Below, in pieces: positions 16,742 to 25,829 of a stretch of 64,000 bases of DNA. Below the pieces are notes generated by a model that was not told where the DNA came from, did no database searches, and saw only the letters and a list, made by a program, of their open reading frames with translations. How positions within the stretch are numbered: the stretch's first letter is position 1; the number at the start of each line of letters is the position of its first letter. Made by a program: the position numbers and the translations under genes. The DNA is from Acidimicrobiales bacterium (lineage in GTDB: Bacteria > Actinomycetota > Acidimicrobiia > Acidimicrobiales > DATDAH01), in assembly GCA_016794585.1 (NCBI GenBank), contig JAEUJM010000001.1, positions 62,001 to 126,000 on the forward strand, given 5' to 3'.

Positions 16742-18445
16742 GTGAACACTGTTCAGATGGCGACGCTGACCACGAACCTCTTCTGGGGGCAGGGAGAGCG
16801 CGACCATCGCCTCCGGGTGGTCGAGGGCCACTGGCCCGACGACGTGGAGGGGTCGGTGTTCATCGTCGGCCCGGACAAGCGTCGCCCCGGTGGCCACTGG
16901 TTCGGTGAGCACGGCCTCATCGAGAAGATCCGGCTCCGCCCGGACGCCGACGGCGCCATCGTGGTCGAGCACCGGCGGGTGGACACGCCGGTGAACCGGT
17001 TGCGCCGACGCTTCCCCCGGCTCTTCACGAAGGTCGCCTTCATGGAGCTGTCCCCGTTCGGGGTCACCAACATGGCCAACACCAACGTCCAGCCCCTCGA
17101 CGACCGCCTCTTCGTCGGCTACGACGCCGGTCGTCCCGTCGAGGTCGACCCCGAGACCCTCGCGTTCCTCACCCCGGTGGGGGCCAACGACGAGTGGCTC
17201 CAGGGGGTGCCCGGGCTCGTCGAGCCACTGTGCGCCGTGGCCGCGCACCCGGCGCCGGACCACGACGAGCACGCCCTCTGGTTCGTGAACTACAGCCAGG
17301 TCTCCCCACCCGACGTGGCCGCCGACACCTATCTCGCCCGGTGGGACCTCGAGGGGCCCGTGCACCGGTGGCGCATCGAGGGGATGTCGCCCTTCGACTC
17401 CATCCACGACGTCAAGGTCTCGGCCGACCACGTCGTGTTCAGCGATCTCCCGTTCCAGGTGGGGCCCGAGACCTTCCGGGGCCTGCCGCCCTCGCAGCGC
17501 AACCAGGACCACACGAAGCTCTGGATCGTGGCCAAGGCCGATGTCGCCGCCACGGCACCGGGCGGCACCGTGCGCGCCCTCGAGGTGCGCCTGCCGATGC
17601 CCACCGGTCACCTCTACGTCGACGCGGACGAGCCCGACGGGCGCCTCCGGGTGATCCTCCAGCACGCGCCGCTCGCGGACCTCGTGCTCACGCTCACCGC
17701 CGACGAGCTCGACCACCGCAACGGCCGGCCCATCGCCAAGGACTACGAGGGCCTCATCGCGCTGGCGGTGCAGCCGTCGGTGATCGGGCGCTACGTCATC
17801 GACCCCGCCACCGGCGAGGTGGTCGAGGGTGACGTCGCCGTCGATGGCGAACGGGTGTGGGGTGGGGTCCTGCCCACCGCCGACACCTACCGGCCCGCCT
17901 CCCGGGCCCACCACCGCCAGCTCTGGTACGCCGGCGCCGGATTCGACCCCGACCTGATCCCCGAGACCTGGTGGCAGCTCTACCACGACGCCACCGACGG
18001 CGTGGTGGCCCCCGACGACCTCCCCGACGTGGCGGTCCCCGGCACCCTGTCCCGGGTCGACCTCGAGGCCATGAAGGTGGCCGAGGTGTGGAGCTACGAG
18101 GACGGCGCCTTCCCCTCGCCGCCGACGTTCGTGCCCCGGGCCGGCGCCGACGACCCCGACGACGGCTACGTCGTGGTCGTGGTGCACCGCAACGGCCCCA
18201 AGGAGATCCAGGTCTTCGACGCCGGCCATCTCGAGGCCGGCCCCCTGGCCCGAGCCACGGCGCCCGGCTTCAACCCCAACCTGATGCTGCACTCCTGCTG
18301 GATGCCCGACCGCGTCGGCCCCCGCACCAGCACCTACCGGGTGCCCCTGCGGCGGGACATCCGGGGCGCGGTGGCGGGCATGCCCGGCGTGCTCCGCAGC
18401 CTCGCCGCCATGGGCAAGGCCATGGCCGGCGCCGCCCGCACCTGA
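16742..18445 (+). CDS. Carotenoid oxygenase family (RPE65/CCD-like) dioxygenase
   Basis: GTG 16742 gives 567 residues; ATG 16757 in frame is an alternative and would leave the TGAACACTGTTCA palindrome outside the gene. The protein matches carotenoid cleavage oxygenases in length and layout, with the family's dispersed Fe-binding histidines represented by segments such as DSIHDVKVS and NLMLHSCWM, and C-terminal FVPR. These non-heme iron enzymes split a C=C bond in carotenoids, stilbenes or lignin fragments. It follows the P450 gene closely and converges on a TetR gene with only three bases between stops. Specific substrate unknown. Confidence 0.85.
   Translation: MNTVQMATLTTNLFWGQGERDHRLRVVEGHWPDDVEGSVFIVGPDKRRPGGHWFGEHGLIEKIRLRPDADGAIVVEHRRVDTPVNRLRRRFPRLFTKVAFMELSPFGVTNMANTNVQPLDDRLFVGYDAGRPVEVDPETLAFLTPVGANDEWLQGVPGLVEPLCAVAAHPAPDHDEHALWFVNYSQVSPPDVAADTYLARWDLEGPVHRWRIEGMSPFDSIHDVKVSADHVVFSDLPFQVGPETFRGLPPSQRNQDHTKLWIVAKADVAATAPGGTVRALEVRLPMPTGHLYVDADEPDGRLRVILQHAPLADLVLTLTADELDHRNGRPIAKDYEGLIALAVQPSVIGRYVIDPATGEVVEGDVAVDGERVWGGVLPTADTYRPASRAHHRQLWYAGAGFDPDLIPETWWQLYHDATDGVVAPDDLPDVAVPGTLSRVDLEAMKVAEVWSYEDGAFPSPPTFVPRAGADDPDDGYVVVVVHRNGPKEIQVFDAGHLEAGPLARATAPGFNPNLMLHSCWMPDRVGPRTSTYRVPLRRDIRGAVAGMPGVLRSLAAMGKAMAGAART
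16743..16755. promoter_or_regulatory. Palindrome at the start of the carotenoid oxygenase gene
   Basis: TGAACA-C-TGTTCA is a perfect inverted repeat with 6-base arms and a one-base centre, overlapping the GTG start and ending just before ATG 16757. Its size fits a TetR/GntR-type operator. Confidence 0.4.
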
Positions 18446-18448
18446 GGT

Positions 18449-19042
18449 TCAGGCGTCCAGGCCGTCGCGGAGGCGGTCGAGCACGGTGGTCAGGAGTGCG
18501 GTGAGGTCGCCGCGGCCGCCGTCCTCGACCCAGAGGTCGGTGGCGACGCCGAGGGCGGTGGCGCTGGTGGCCACGGCGAGGCGCAGGTCGAGCTCGCTCA
18601 TGCGCTCGGCGCGCGCCGAGCCTCGGACGGCGTCGATCACGTCGGCGACCCAACTGTGGTGGCGCTCGATGGCCCGGCTCTGCAGCGCCGGCGTGGTGCG
18701 CACCACCTGGTGGCGGAGGAGCTTCAGGTCGCGCTCGTGCTCGTACTCGTCCACCACGGTCAGCACCGCCGCCCGCAGCGCCTCGAGGACCGAGGCGTCG
18801 GCGGGCTGTTCAGCGAAGCTCACGAGCAGGCGCTCCCGGGCGCCGTCGACGTCGCCGAACAGCACTTCCTCCTTCGACGTGAAGTAGCGGAAGAAGGTGC
18901 GGGGCGAGACGTCGCAGTCCTCGGCGATGTCGTCCACCGTGACCTCGTCGAAGCCGCGGTCGCGGAACTGGCGCAGCGCCGAGCGCACGAGTGCGTCCCG
19001 GGTCTGGGCCTTCTTCCGCTCACGGAGTCCGGTGGCCGCCAT
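18449..19042 (-). CDS. TetR/AcrR-family transcriptional regulator
   Basis: ATG 19042 gives 197 residues. The N-terminal helix-turn-helix spans ~10-55: RDALVRSALRQFRDRGFDEV, TVDDIAEDCDVSPRTFFRYF, then TSKEEVLFGD. This FFRYFTSKEE pattern is common in actinobacterial TetR repressors. The gene is divergent from an MFS exporter 110 bases away, and a long imperfect inverted repeat lies between them. Repression of the exporter, relieved by its substrate, is the simplest model. A role for the carotenoid oxygenase/P450 pair, whose stop is only three bases from its own, is also possible. Confidence 0.92.
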   Translation of the reverse strand: MAATGLRERKKAQTRDALVRSALRQFRDRGFDEVTVDDIAEDCDVSPRTFFRYFTSKEEVLFGDVDGARERLLVSFAEQPADASVLEALRAAVLTVVDEYEHERDLKLLRHQVVRTTPALQSRAIERHHSWVADVIDAVRGSARAERMSELDLRLAVATSATALGVATDLWVEDGGRGDLTALLTTVLDRLRDGLDA

Positions 19043-19071
19043 GCGGTCAGGGTACTCCCGGCGCCAAGAAA

Positions 19072-19105
19072 CTGTCAGTCTGTGCCGTATTTCACAGTGT
19101 GACAG
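19072..19105. promoter_or_regulatory. Imperfect inverted repeat between tetR and MFS gene, probable operator
   Basis: CTGTCAGTCTGTG (19072-19084) and CACAGTGTGACAG (19093-19105) pair at 11 of 13 positions across an 8-base spacer. It lies between the divergent TetR and MFS starts, where a repressor would control both promoters. Confidence 0.55.
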
Positions 19106-19152
19106 AGGTCAGGCACTGCCATCCTTGCCCCGACCACTGCGAAAGGGCCCCG

Positions 19153-20937
19153 ATGGCGAGCGCCACCACCTCTGCACCGATCGACGACGGGCCCGCGGCC
19201 GCCACCGATCCCTACGACAAGCGCTGGTGGACCCTCGGGGTGCTCTGCCTCAGCCTGCTCATCGTCTTCGTGGGCAACTCGAGTCTCAACGTGGCCCTCC
19301 CCACGCTGTCCCGCGACCTCGGCGCCACCACCTCGCAGCTCCAGTGGGTCGTCGCCTCGTACTCGCTGGTGTTCGCCGGCCTGCTCTTCACCGCCGGCGC
19401 CATCGGTGACCGCTTCGGTCGCAAGGGCGTGCTCCAGGCCGGCCTGCTCGGCTTCCTCGTGGCCGCCGCCCTGGCCTCGGAGGCGTCGTCGATGTGGCAG
19501 CTCATCGCCTGCCGGGCGCTGATGGGTGCCGCGGCGGCGTTCATCATGCCGTCGACCCTGTCCATCCTCGTCAACATCTTCCCGCCCGACGAGCGCACCA
19601 AGGCCATCGCCATCTGGGCGGGCGTCACCGGCGCGGCCGGCGCGATCGGCCCCGTGGCCAGCGGCTGGCTGCTCGGCCACTTCTGGTTCGGGTCGGTGTT
19701 CCTCGTCAACGTCCCCATCGTCCTGCTCGCCCTCGTGCTCGGGGTCTTCCTCGTGCCCACGTCCAGGGACCCGGAGGAGGCCCGCCTCGACCTGGTGGGC
19801 GCGGGCCTGTCCATCGTCGGGCTCGGCTCGCTCGTCTACGCCCTCATCCAGGCGCCCGACGTCGGCTGGACCAGCACCGAGACCGTCGTCGCCTTCGTGG
19901 TCTCCCTCGTGGTGCTCGGCCTTTTCGTGGTCTGGGAGTCCCGCGTCGACGAGCCCATGCTCGACATGTCCTACTTCCGCAACCGCGCCTTCAGCACCGC
20001 CACCGGCGGCATGGTGCTGGTCTTCCTCTCGATGTTCGGGGTGATGTTCCTGATCACCCAGTACTTCCAGCTGATCCTCGGCTACTCCCCGCTCTCGTCG
20101 GCCGTCCGCTTCCTGCCCATGGCGCCGATCATGATCATCGTGTCGCCCCTCACGCCGCGGCTCGTCGCCCGATTCGGTGCCAACCGCACGGTGGCCGCGG
20201 GGATGGGGCTGGTCGCCCTCGGCTTCCTGATGTTCACCCGCCTCGCGGTCGACACCTCGTACCCGTACGTCCTGGCCTGTGTCCTGGCCCTCGTGAGCGG
20301 CATGGCCCTGGCGATGTCGCCCATGACCGCCGCCATCATGTCGGCCGTCCCGCCCCGGCGGGCAGGGGCGGGCTCGGCCATGAACGACGTGAGCCGCGAG
20401 CTCGGCGCCGCCCTCGGCGTGGCCGTGCTGGGCAGCCTGGCGGCCTCGAGGTACAGCGCCGCCATCGACTCGTACCTCGGGCCGCTCTCCGCGGGCGAGC
20501 GCAGCGAGGCGTCACGTTCGTTGGCCGGGGCCCTCCAGGCCGCGGCCCAGGCGGGGCCCGAGGCCGGCGGCCGGCTGGTCCAAGGCGCCCAGGAGGCGTT
20601 CGTCTCGGGTATCCACTTCGCCGCCTTCGCCGGCGCCGTCCTGGCCGGGGTCGCCGCCCTGCTCGTGTTGCGCTTCCTGCCCCGTCAGATCGCCCAGCAC
20701 GGCGCCCTGCACAGCGGGGTCGAGGCCATGGAGGCCACCGCCGAGCTCGGCCTCGCCGGCGTGCCCCCTCGGGTCGCCGACGACGGCGACAACGCCGACA
20801 ACGCCGACGGGCGGGATGGCAACGCCGGCGGGCGGGACGGCGACGCCGACGGGCAGGGCCGCGACGCCGCCGTCCACGAGGCCGAGGTCGGCGACGCCGG
20901 TACGACGCCCGGGCCGGTCCCGGTCCCGTCGTCCTGA
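19153..20937 (+). CDS. MFS transporter, DHA2 (EmrB/QacA) drug:H+ antiporter type
   Basis: ATG 19153 follows GAAAGGG; the product is 594 residues. About fourteen hydrophobic helices are visible, starting with WWTLGVLCLSLLIVFVGNSS. LNVALPTLSRDL is the DHA2 motif in the first helix, and GAIGDRFGRKGVLQ is MFS motif A in the loop between helices 2 and 3. SGWLLGHFWFGSVFLVNVPI is typical of helices 5-6. The C-terminus ends in a hydrophilic tail of roughly 60 residues rich in Asp, Gly and Asn, repeating NADG/RDG/DADG. It likely exports hydrophobic compounds and is divergent from a TetR repressor. The substrate could be a product of the neighbouring oxygenases; this is speculation. Confidence 0.93.
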   Translation: MASATTSAPIDDGPAAATDPYDKRWWTLGVLCLSLLIVFVGNSSLNVALPTLSRDLGATTSQLQWVVASYSLVFAGLLFTAGAIGDRFGRKGVLQAGLLGFLVAAALASEASSMWQLIACRALMGAAAAFIMPSTLSILVNIFPPDERTKAIAIWAGVTGAAGAIGPVASGWLLGHFWFGSVFLVNVPIVLLALVLGVFLVPTSRDPEEARLDLVGAGLSIVGLGSLVYALIQAPDVGWTSTETVVAFVVSLVVLGLFVVWESRVDEPMLDMSYFRNRAFSTATGGMVLVFLSMFGVMFLITQYFQLILGYSPLSSAVRFLPMAPIMIIVSPLTPRLVARFGANRTVAAGMGLVALGFLMFTRLAVDTSYPYVLACVLALVSGMALAMSPMTAAIMSAVPPRRAGAGSAMNDVSRELGAALGVAVLGSLAASRYSAAIDSYLGPLSAGERSEASRSLAGALQAAAQAGPEAGGRLVQGAQEAFVSGIHFAAFAGAVLAGVAALLVLRFLPRQIAQHGALHSGVEAMEATAELGLAGVPPRVADDGDNADNADGRDGNAGGRDGDADGQGRDAAVHEAEVGDAGTTPGPVPVPSS

Positions 20938-20966
20938 GCGGGCCCGGAGGTGGCACGCTGGGGTGC

Positions 20967-22658
20967 GTGTCCGGCGGCGGGGCTCCTTACGACGAGAGCG
21001 TCTACCACCTCGATCTGTGCATCCTGGCCTACCAGCTGTACACCCAGACGCTGCTGTGGCCCATGGACCCCTACAGCGAGCAGATGGCCCGCCCGTGGAC
21101 CAGCCGCCGTGACGCCTTCCTCGGTCGGGCCCGCAAGCGCTTCGCCGAGCGCCGGGTCCCGGCCCACCTCGACCCCATCCTCACCGACCTGCGCCGCCTC
21201 GGGCCCGTGCGCCCGTGCTTCGTCAAGCCCGAGCGGCTCGGCACGTGGGAGGCGTTCGACGCCCCGGCGGCCATCGCCGACCGCATCGGCGAGGTGTGGC
21301 TGTCGACCTACCGCTCGGCCGAGCCCGTGCTCGTGTGGCGGGCGGCGGGGGACCGGGCGGCCCGCCCCGACCAGCTGCTCTGCTTCGAGGGGCTCACCGG
21401 CCAGGTGTGGCGGCGGGGCGGTCACGGCAGCTTCCTCGGGTACGTGCTCGTGCGCGACCTCGGCGGCGCCGGTGAGCCCGTCGGCGCCGGCGACGCTTAT
21501 GACGTGCACGTGGTGTTCCGGGGGAGTCGCAGCGGCTGGGTGATCCGCTCGGCGATGCGGGGCTTCTTGGCCGGCCAGGGCAACCCCGACTGGACCACGG
21601 CAATGGACCTGTGGCGCCAGGTCGAGGACCCGGCCATCTCCGGCACGGGTCGCTCGAGCCGGGGCTTCGCCCGCAGCATGGCCGAGACCCTCCCCAACAT
21701 CACCCGCTGCCTCGACGCCATCGACCGGCCCGGTCCGCCGCGGGCCATCCACGTGAGCGGACACAGCCTGGGCGGCGCGCTCGCCACCCACTTCACCGCA
21801 GCGATGGTGCTGGCGGCGCCGGAGGGGTCGGCCCGGGCCCAGTCCTCGGGCGAGGCCGGCTGGCGCTCGTGGCCCTGGGACAACGTCCACCTCAGCACCT
21901 ACGGGGCCCCGACGGTCGGCGACGCGTCCTTCCGGGCCGCCCTCGAGTACTCGGTGACCGCCGACCGGTACCTCATCGCCGGCGACCCGGTCGTCACCGA
22001 CCGGGTCGAGCGCTTCGGCGTGCACGTGGGGGAGCAGCACCTGCTCGACCCGCCCGCCGACCTGCGCCCCAAGCGCCGCCCGTGGCAGCGCGCCGACCGC
22101 GAGCAGCGGGCCCGGGTGCGCCAGGCCTTCCACGCCCCCCAGATCATCCGACGCTCGCTCGTCGAGGCGCTGCGGGAGGCCGGCACCGACCTCTCGACCC
22201 TGCCGGCGTCGTCGGGAACGGACGGGCCCGACGCCCCGTGGAAGAGCTACGAGTCGCTCGGTGCCCTCCTCGGGGACCACCGCCGGTTCCGGGGCCGGCC
22301 GCAGAACCTCGAGGTCGTCCTGCGGGGGATCGGCGCCCAGCTCGTCACCTACCTCGAGCTCGCCGAGTGGACCCTCGGCCGGCGCCGGTCGTACCGGTTC
22401 CACCTCAAGAGCGCCCGCCAGCGCCGCCTCGTGACCGGCGCGGTTCGCCAGGTGATCGAGGCCATCCGCGAGATCGAGGAGGACCCCCGCGACCCCATCG
22501 CCAGCGAGCGGGTCTGGCTGCGCATCCGCGACGCCGTCAACGACGACGTGCTCCACCGCTTCCTCGGCCAGTGCCTGGTGCTGGCCCACCTGGCCAAGGT
22601 CCCCGACCTCCCCCTCCGCTCCTTCGGCGAGCTCCGGGTCTGCGTCGACGAGTTCTAG
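20967..22658 (+). CDS. Class-3 lipase-like alpha/beta hydrolase
   Basis: GTG 20967 gives 563 residues. The core motif VSGHSLGGALA holds the probable nucleophile Ser267 and is typical of the fungal class-3 lipase family; VHVVFRGSRSGW upstream fits the oxyanion region, and LSTYGAPTVGD is the next conserved strand. A His for the triad is likely near FGVHVGEQHLLDP. No signal peptide or membrane helix is evident, so it appears cytoplasmic. The N-terminal 120 and C-terminal 180 residues match nothing I recognise. The stop overlaps the stop of the convergent dioxygenase gene (CTAG). Substrate unknown. Confidence 0.75.
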   Translation: MSGGGAPYDESVYHLDLCILAYQLYTQTLLWPMDPYSEQMARPWTSRRDAFLGRARKRFAERRVPAHLDPILTDLRRLGPVRPCFVKPERLGTWEAFDAPAAIADRIGEVWLSTYRSAEPVLVWRAAGDRAARPDQLLCFEGLTGQVWRRGGHGSFLGYVLVRDLGGAGEPVGAGDAYDVHVVFRGSRSGWVIRSAMRGFLAGQGNPDWTTAMDLWRQVEDPAISGTGRSSRGFARSMAETLPNITRCLDAIDRPGPPRAIHVSGHSLGGALATHFTAAMVLAAPEGSARAQSSGEAGWRSWPWDNVHLSTYGAPTVGDASFRAALEYSVTADRYLIAGDPVVTDRVERFGVHVGEQHLLDPPADLRPKRRPWQRADREQRARVRQAFHAPQIIRRSLVEALREAGTDLSTLPASSGTDGPDAPWKSYESLGALLGDHRRFRGRPQNLEVVLRGIGAQLVTYLELAEWTLGRRRSYRFHLKSARQRRLVTGAVRQVIEAIREIEEDPRDPIASERVWLRIRDAVNDDVLHRFLGQCLVLAHLAKVPDLPLRSFGELRVCVDEF

Positions 22659-23467
22659 GGCGCCGGCGGCCAGACGGGGAGGCAGGCCGGCATCCCGAGG
22701 GCGGCGCCGGGGGCCAGGGCGGCGTGGTGCTCGTTGAGGGGGACGCCGGGGCGGGGCGCCCACGTGACGCCGTCGCCGCAGTAGCGGACGGACAGGGCGC
22801 GGCGCCGGCGGTCGGCGGAGCCGTTGGCGGGGGCACCGTGCAGCGTGCGGGCGTGGTGGACGGTCAGGTCGCCGGGCCGGAGGTCGAAGCTCAGCAGCTG
22901 GTCGGCGAGGGCCGGGTCGGCCAGCACGTCGGGCACGACCTCGCCCTCGGTGCCGGGGATGGGGTCGGTGGTGACGAAGAGGTTGGGGCGGAAGTCCCGG
23001 TCCCAGCGGTGGCTGCCGGCGACGAAGGTGAGGGTGCCGTTGGCCTGGTCGGTCGGGTCGAGGGGCACCCAGAAGGTGCACATGGCGTCGCCGGCGGCGT
23101 GGAAGTAGGCGGCGTCGGTGTGGAACTCGGTGCGGAGGGCAGAGCCGGGCTCCTTCACGAGGACGCTGTCCTCGTAGAGCCACACGTGCTCGCTGCGCAG
23201 CAGGTCGGCGGCGATGGCGGGCAGCGGGGACTCCGCGGCGAAGGCGCGGAGGTCGTCGCTCGTGCGCCAGTGGTCGGTGCCGGCCACGAAACGGCCCGAG
23301 CCGCCCGTCCCTGGCGCCGCCAGCACGCCCAGGTCGGCCGACTCGCCGGAGGTCATGGTGGCCTCGACCGGCGCCTCGATGCGCTCGAGCCATGCGTCGG
23401 GCACCGCCCCCCGCAGGCACACCACCCCGTCCCGCCAGAACGCCTCGACGTCCGCCTCGCTGATCAT
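22655..23467 (-). CDS. Phytanoyl-CoA dioxygenase (PhyH) family protein
   Basis: ATG 23467 gives 270 residues. The Fe(II)-binding facial triad is visible: FHTDAAYF supplies His and Asp, and TLHGAPANGSADRR supplies the distal His with a downstream Arg for 2-oxoglutarate. MCTFWVPLDPTDQANGTLTF and GSHRWDRDF are the central PhyH segments. Such enzymes hydroxylate a carbon next to a carboxyl or CoA ester, or act in natural-product tailoring. It converges with the lipase-like gene; the two stop codons share a CTAG. Actual substrate unknown. Confidence 0.88.
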   Translation of the reverse strand: MISEADVEAFWRDGVVCLRGAVPDAWLERIEAPVEATMTSGESADLGVLAAPGTGGSGRFVAGTDHWRTSDDLRAFAAESPLPAIAADLLRSEHVWLYEDSVLVKEPGSALRTEFHTDAAYFHAAGDAMCTFWVPLDPTDQANGTLTFVAGSHRWDRDFRPNLFVTTDPIPGTEGEVVPDVLADPALADQLLSFDLRPGDLTVHHARTLHGAPANGSADRRRRALSVRYCGDGVTWAPRPGVPLNEHHAALAPGAALGMPACLPVWPPAP

Positions 23468-23504
23468 GGTCGCCGAGGCTAGGCCACACCCCACCCCACC
23501 CCGC

Positions 23505-24812
23505 TCAGGCGAGGACCTGCGCCACGGTGTGCAGGACGAGGCCGGCGAGGGCGCCGACGACCGTCCCGTTGATGCGGATGAACTGGAGGTCGGGGCCGAG
23601 GAGCAGTTCGAGGCGCTCGGCGGTCTCCTCGGCGTCCCAGCGGGCGATGGTGCCGCTGACGAGGCCGACGATCTCGCCGTGGAAGTGCTCGACGAGGTAG
23701 GCCGCGGCGGTGGCGACGGCGTCGTCGAGGCGGGCGGCGAGCTCGGGGTCGGTGTCGAGGCGCTCACCGGTGGCGATCACCACGTCGGTGAGGCGCCGGC
23801 GCAGGTCGGAGTCGGGGTCCTCGGCCTGCGTGCGCAGCTGGGTCTTGGCGTCCTGCCACAGCGCTGCCACCCACTCGCTCACCTGGGGCTGGGCCAGCAG
23901 CTCGGCCTTCAGCTCCTCGCCCCGCAGGCGGTACGCCTCGTCGTGCTGGAGGTCGTCGGCCAGCTTCGCCAGCCGCTCCTCGAAGCGCTGGCGCAGGTGG
24001 TGGCCCTCGTCCACGAGCATGGCGCCGAGCAGGGTGTGGGCACCCTCCATGAGGCGCTCGAAGAGGCGGTCCTCGGCGGCGCCGGGCAGCCACCACGGCG
24101 ACTTGGTGCCGAGCTGCGCCCGCAGATCGTCCCCGTTCTCGGCGAGGTAGCGGTCGAGCTCGCGGATCCCGACCGACAGGGCCTGCTGGTGGCGGCCGTC
24201 GCGGATCATGAAGTCGAGGGCGCGCCCCGCCATCGGCGCGACGGGGACGGTCTCGAGGCGGTCCCGGACCACGCCCTGGAGCACCCGGTGCACGTCCTCG
24301 TCTCGCACGAGGTCGCTCACCTGCACGGCGCCGTCCATCGCCTCCGCGGCGACCCGGGCGGCGTTGTCCGGGTCCCGCAGCCAGCCCGCCACCCGCACGC
24401 CGACGTTGGCGGCCCGGATGCGCTCGGTCACCGCTTCGGGGGTGAGGAACGCGTCCTGGATGAACTCGCCGAGGGTCTCGGCGAACTGGTCCTTCTTGGC
24501 CACGATGATGGCCGTGTGGGGGATCGGGATCCCCAGCGGGTGGCGGAACAGGGCGGTGACCGCGAACCAGTCGGCCAGGCCACCGACCATGGCCGCCTCG
24601 GCGGTGGCCTGCACGTAGCCGGCGGCGGTGGAGTCGCCGCCCCAGACCGTGACCGCCAGGAAGATCGCGGTGGCCAGGCCGAGCAGGGCCGTGGCGCGCC
24701 GCTTCATCACCGCGAGGCGGCGCTTGCGCTCGGCCTGCGCGGTCACGGCCGGGAGGGCCGGCCCCGGAGGCCGGGGAGGCGGCGCCGGGGGCGCGGTGGT
24801 GGGCGCGGTCAT
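23505..24812 (-). CDS. DUF445 family membrane-associated protein (YjiN-like)
   Basis: ATG 24812 gives 435 residues. After a Pro/Ala-rich start, a hydrophobic helix (RATALLGLATAIFLAVTVWG) is followed by the signature AEAAMVGGLADWFAVTALFR and HPLGIPIPHTAIIVAKKDQF, which define DUF445. A long helical middle and a closing segment (FIRINGTVVGALAGLVLHTV) complete the usual layout. The function of the family is unsettled; a membrane-linked structural role is suspected. It lies upstream of the PhyH gene on the same strand with a 37-base gap. Confidence 0.88.
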   Translation of the reverse strand: MTAPTTAPPAPPPRPPGPALPAVTAQAERKRRLAVMKRRATALLGLATAIFLAVTVWGGDSTAAGYVQATAEAAMVGGLADWFAVTALFRHPLGIPIPHTAIIVAKKDQFAETLGEFIQDAFLTPEAVTERIRAANVGVRVAGWLRDPDNAARVAAEAMDGAVQVSDLVRDEDVHRVLQGVVRDRLETVPVAPMAGRALDFMIRDGRHQQALSVGIRELDRYLAENGDDLRAQLGTKSPWWLPGAAEDRLFERLMEGAHTLLGAMLVDEGHHLRQRFEERLAKLADDLQHDEAYRLRGEELKAELLAQPQVSEWVAALWQDAKTQLRTQAEDPDSDLRRRLTDVVIATGERLDTDPELAARLDDAVATAAAYLVEHFHGEIVGLVSGTIARWDAEETAERLELLLGPDLQFIRINGTVVGALAGLVLHTVAQVLA

Positions 24813-24852
24813 CGCAGGTGTCTACCCCGGTCGGCTCGCCGGCGTCGGCCCG

Positions 24853-25473
24853 TCAGTCGCCGAGGGCGTCCTTGATGCGCTCGACGGTGCCCTCGTCGAG
24901 GTTCGCGTAGACGAGCTCGGCGCCGGCGAAGCGCTCGACCTCGACCACCAGGGCATCAGGGTCGAGGTCCTCGACCAGCAGGGCCACGATGGTGCGCCCC
25001 GGCTCCACGGCCTGCTTGAACCAGCCCACCCACTCGTCGGGGATGCCGAGGTCCACGAGCTTGGCCGTGACCGCCCCGGTCCCGGCCCCGAGGGCCAGGC
25101 CGGCGGCCCACCCGACCGGGCCCCCGAGGATCAGGCCGAACAGGCCCGCCCACAGCGCCGCGGAGAACGCCGTGCGCCCGGGGGAGAGGTCCATGGTCTC
25201 GGTGACGTGGGTGCGCCCCTCGGGCGTCTTGGCCACCACGACGGCGTCTTTCAGGGTGAAGCCGTGGTGGGCGGCGAGGCCCTGGGCGGCGGTGAAGAAC
25301 TCCTGGGCCCGGAAGGTGTCGTCGAAGGAGATGCCCACGAGCGTGGGCGCCACACCGTCCTCCTCGTCGGTGTCCGACAGGGCGAGGCCGATCCCGGGCC
25401 CTGCGGGTGGCTCGCGGTCGGCGTCGTCGTCGGGCACGGGCGCGGTGTCGGCGTCTGACTCGGGGCGGTCCAC
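24853..25473 (-). CDS. DUF1269-like membrane protein
   Basis: GTG 25473 gives 206 residues. An acidic start is followed by [31 protein letters not shown] and a Gly/Ala-rich hydrophobic hairpin ([20 protein letters not shown], then [20 protein letters not shown]) with the conserved ending [20 protein letters not shown]. This arrangement matches DUF1269. Function is unknown in the family; the glycine zipper suggests membrane insertion or oligomerisation. The start is only 25 bases from the divergent hisE start, so the two promoters must overlap neighbouring genes or each other. Confidence 0.78.
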   Translation of the reverse strand: MDRPESDADTAPVPDDDADREPPAGPGIGLALSDTDEEDGVAPTLVGISFDDTFRAQEFFTAAQGLAAHHGFTLKDAVVVAKTPEGRTHVTETMDLSPGRTAFSAALWAGLFGLILGGPVGWAAGLALGAGTGAVTAKLVDLGIPDEWVGWFKQAVEPGRTIVALLVEDLDPDALVVEVERFAGAELVYANLDEGTVERIKDALGD

Positions 25474-25498
25474 GGGGTCCAGCCTAAGGTGCAGGGCG

Positions 25499-25804
25499 AT
25501 GTCCCCCGCCGACGCGACCGACGCCGCCGACGAGTCCTTCGAGGCCCACTTCCGGCTGCTGCTCGAGCGGGCCGCGGCCCGTCCCGAGGGTTCGTCCACC
25601 GTCGCCGCCCTCGACGCGGGCGTCCACGAGATCGGCAAGAAGGTGCTCGAGGAGGCCGGCGAGGTGTGGCTCGCGGCCGAGCAGGGCGGGCGTGACGACC
25701 TCGCCGAGGAGATGAGCCAGCTCGTCTACTGGCTCCAGGTGCTCATGGTCCACGCCGGCATCGGCCCCGACGAGGTGATCGGCTACCTGTACCGCCCCCG
25801 CTGA
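25499..25804 (+). CDS. hisE: Phosphoribosyl-ATP pyrophosphatase
   Basis: ATG 25499 gives 101 residues, normal for stand-alone His[21 protein letters not shown] and [20 protein letters not shown] followed by [16 protein letters not shown] form the MazG-like, Mg-binding helical bundle (E-E-x-x-E and E-x-x-Q patterns). It hydrolyses phosphoribosyl-ATP to phosphoribosyl-AMP, the second step of histidine synthesis. It is the first gene of a block containing tRNA-His, hisS, hisZ and hisG, with 80 bases to the tRNA. The usual PR-AMP cyclohydrolase partner hisI is not in the window. Confidence 0.92.
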   Translation: MSPADATDAADESFEAHFRLLLERAAARPEGSSTVAALDAGVHEIGKKVLEEAGEVWLAAEQGGRDDLAEEMSQLVYWLQVLMVHAGIGPDEVIGYLYRPR

Positions 25805-25829
25805 CCCTCCTCCGGTCGCGCCTATCCAG

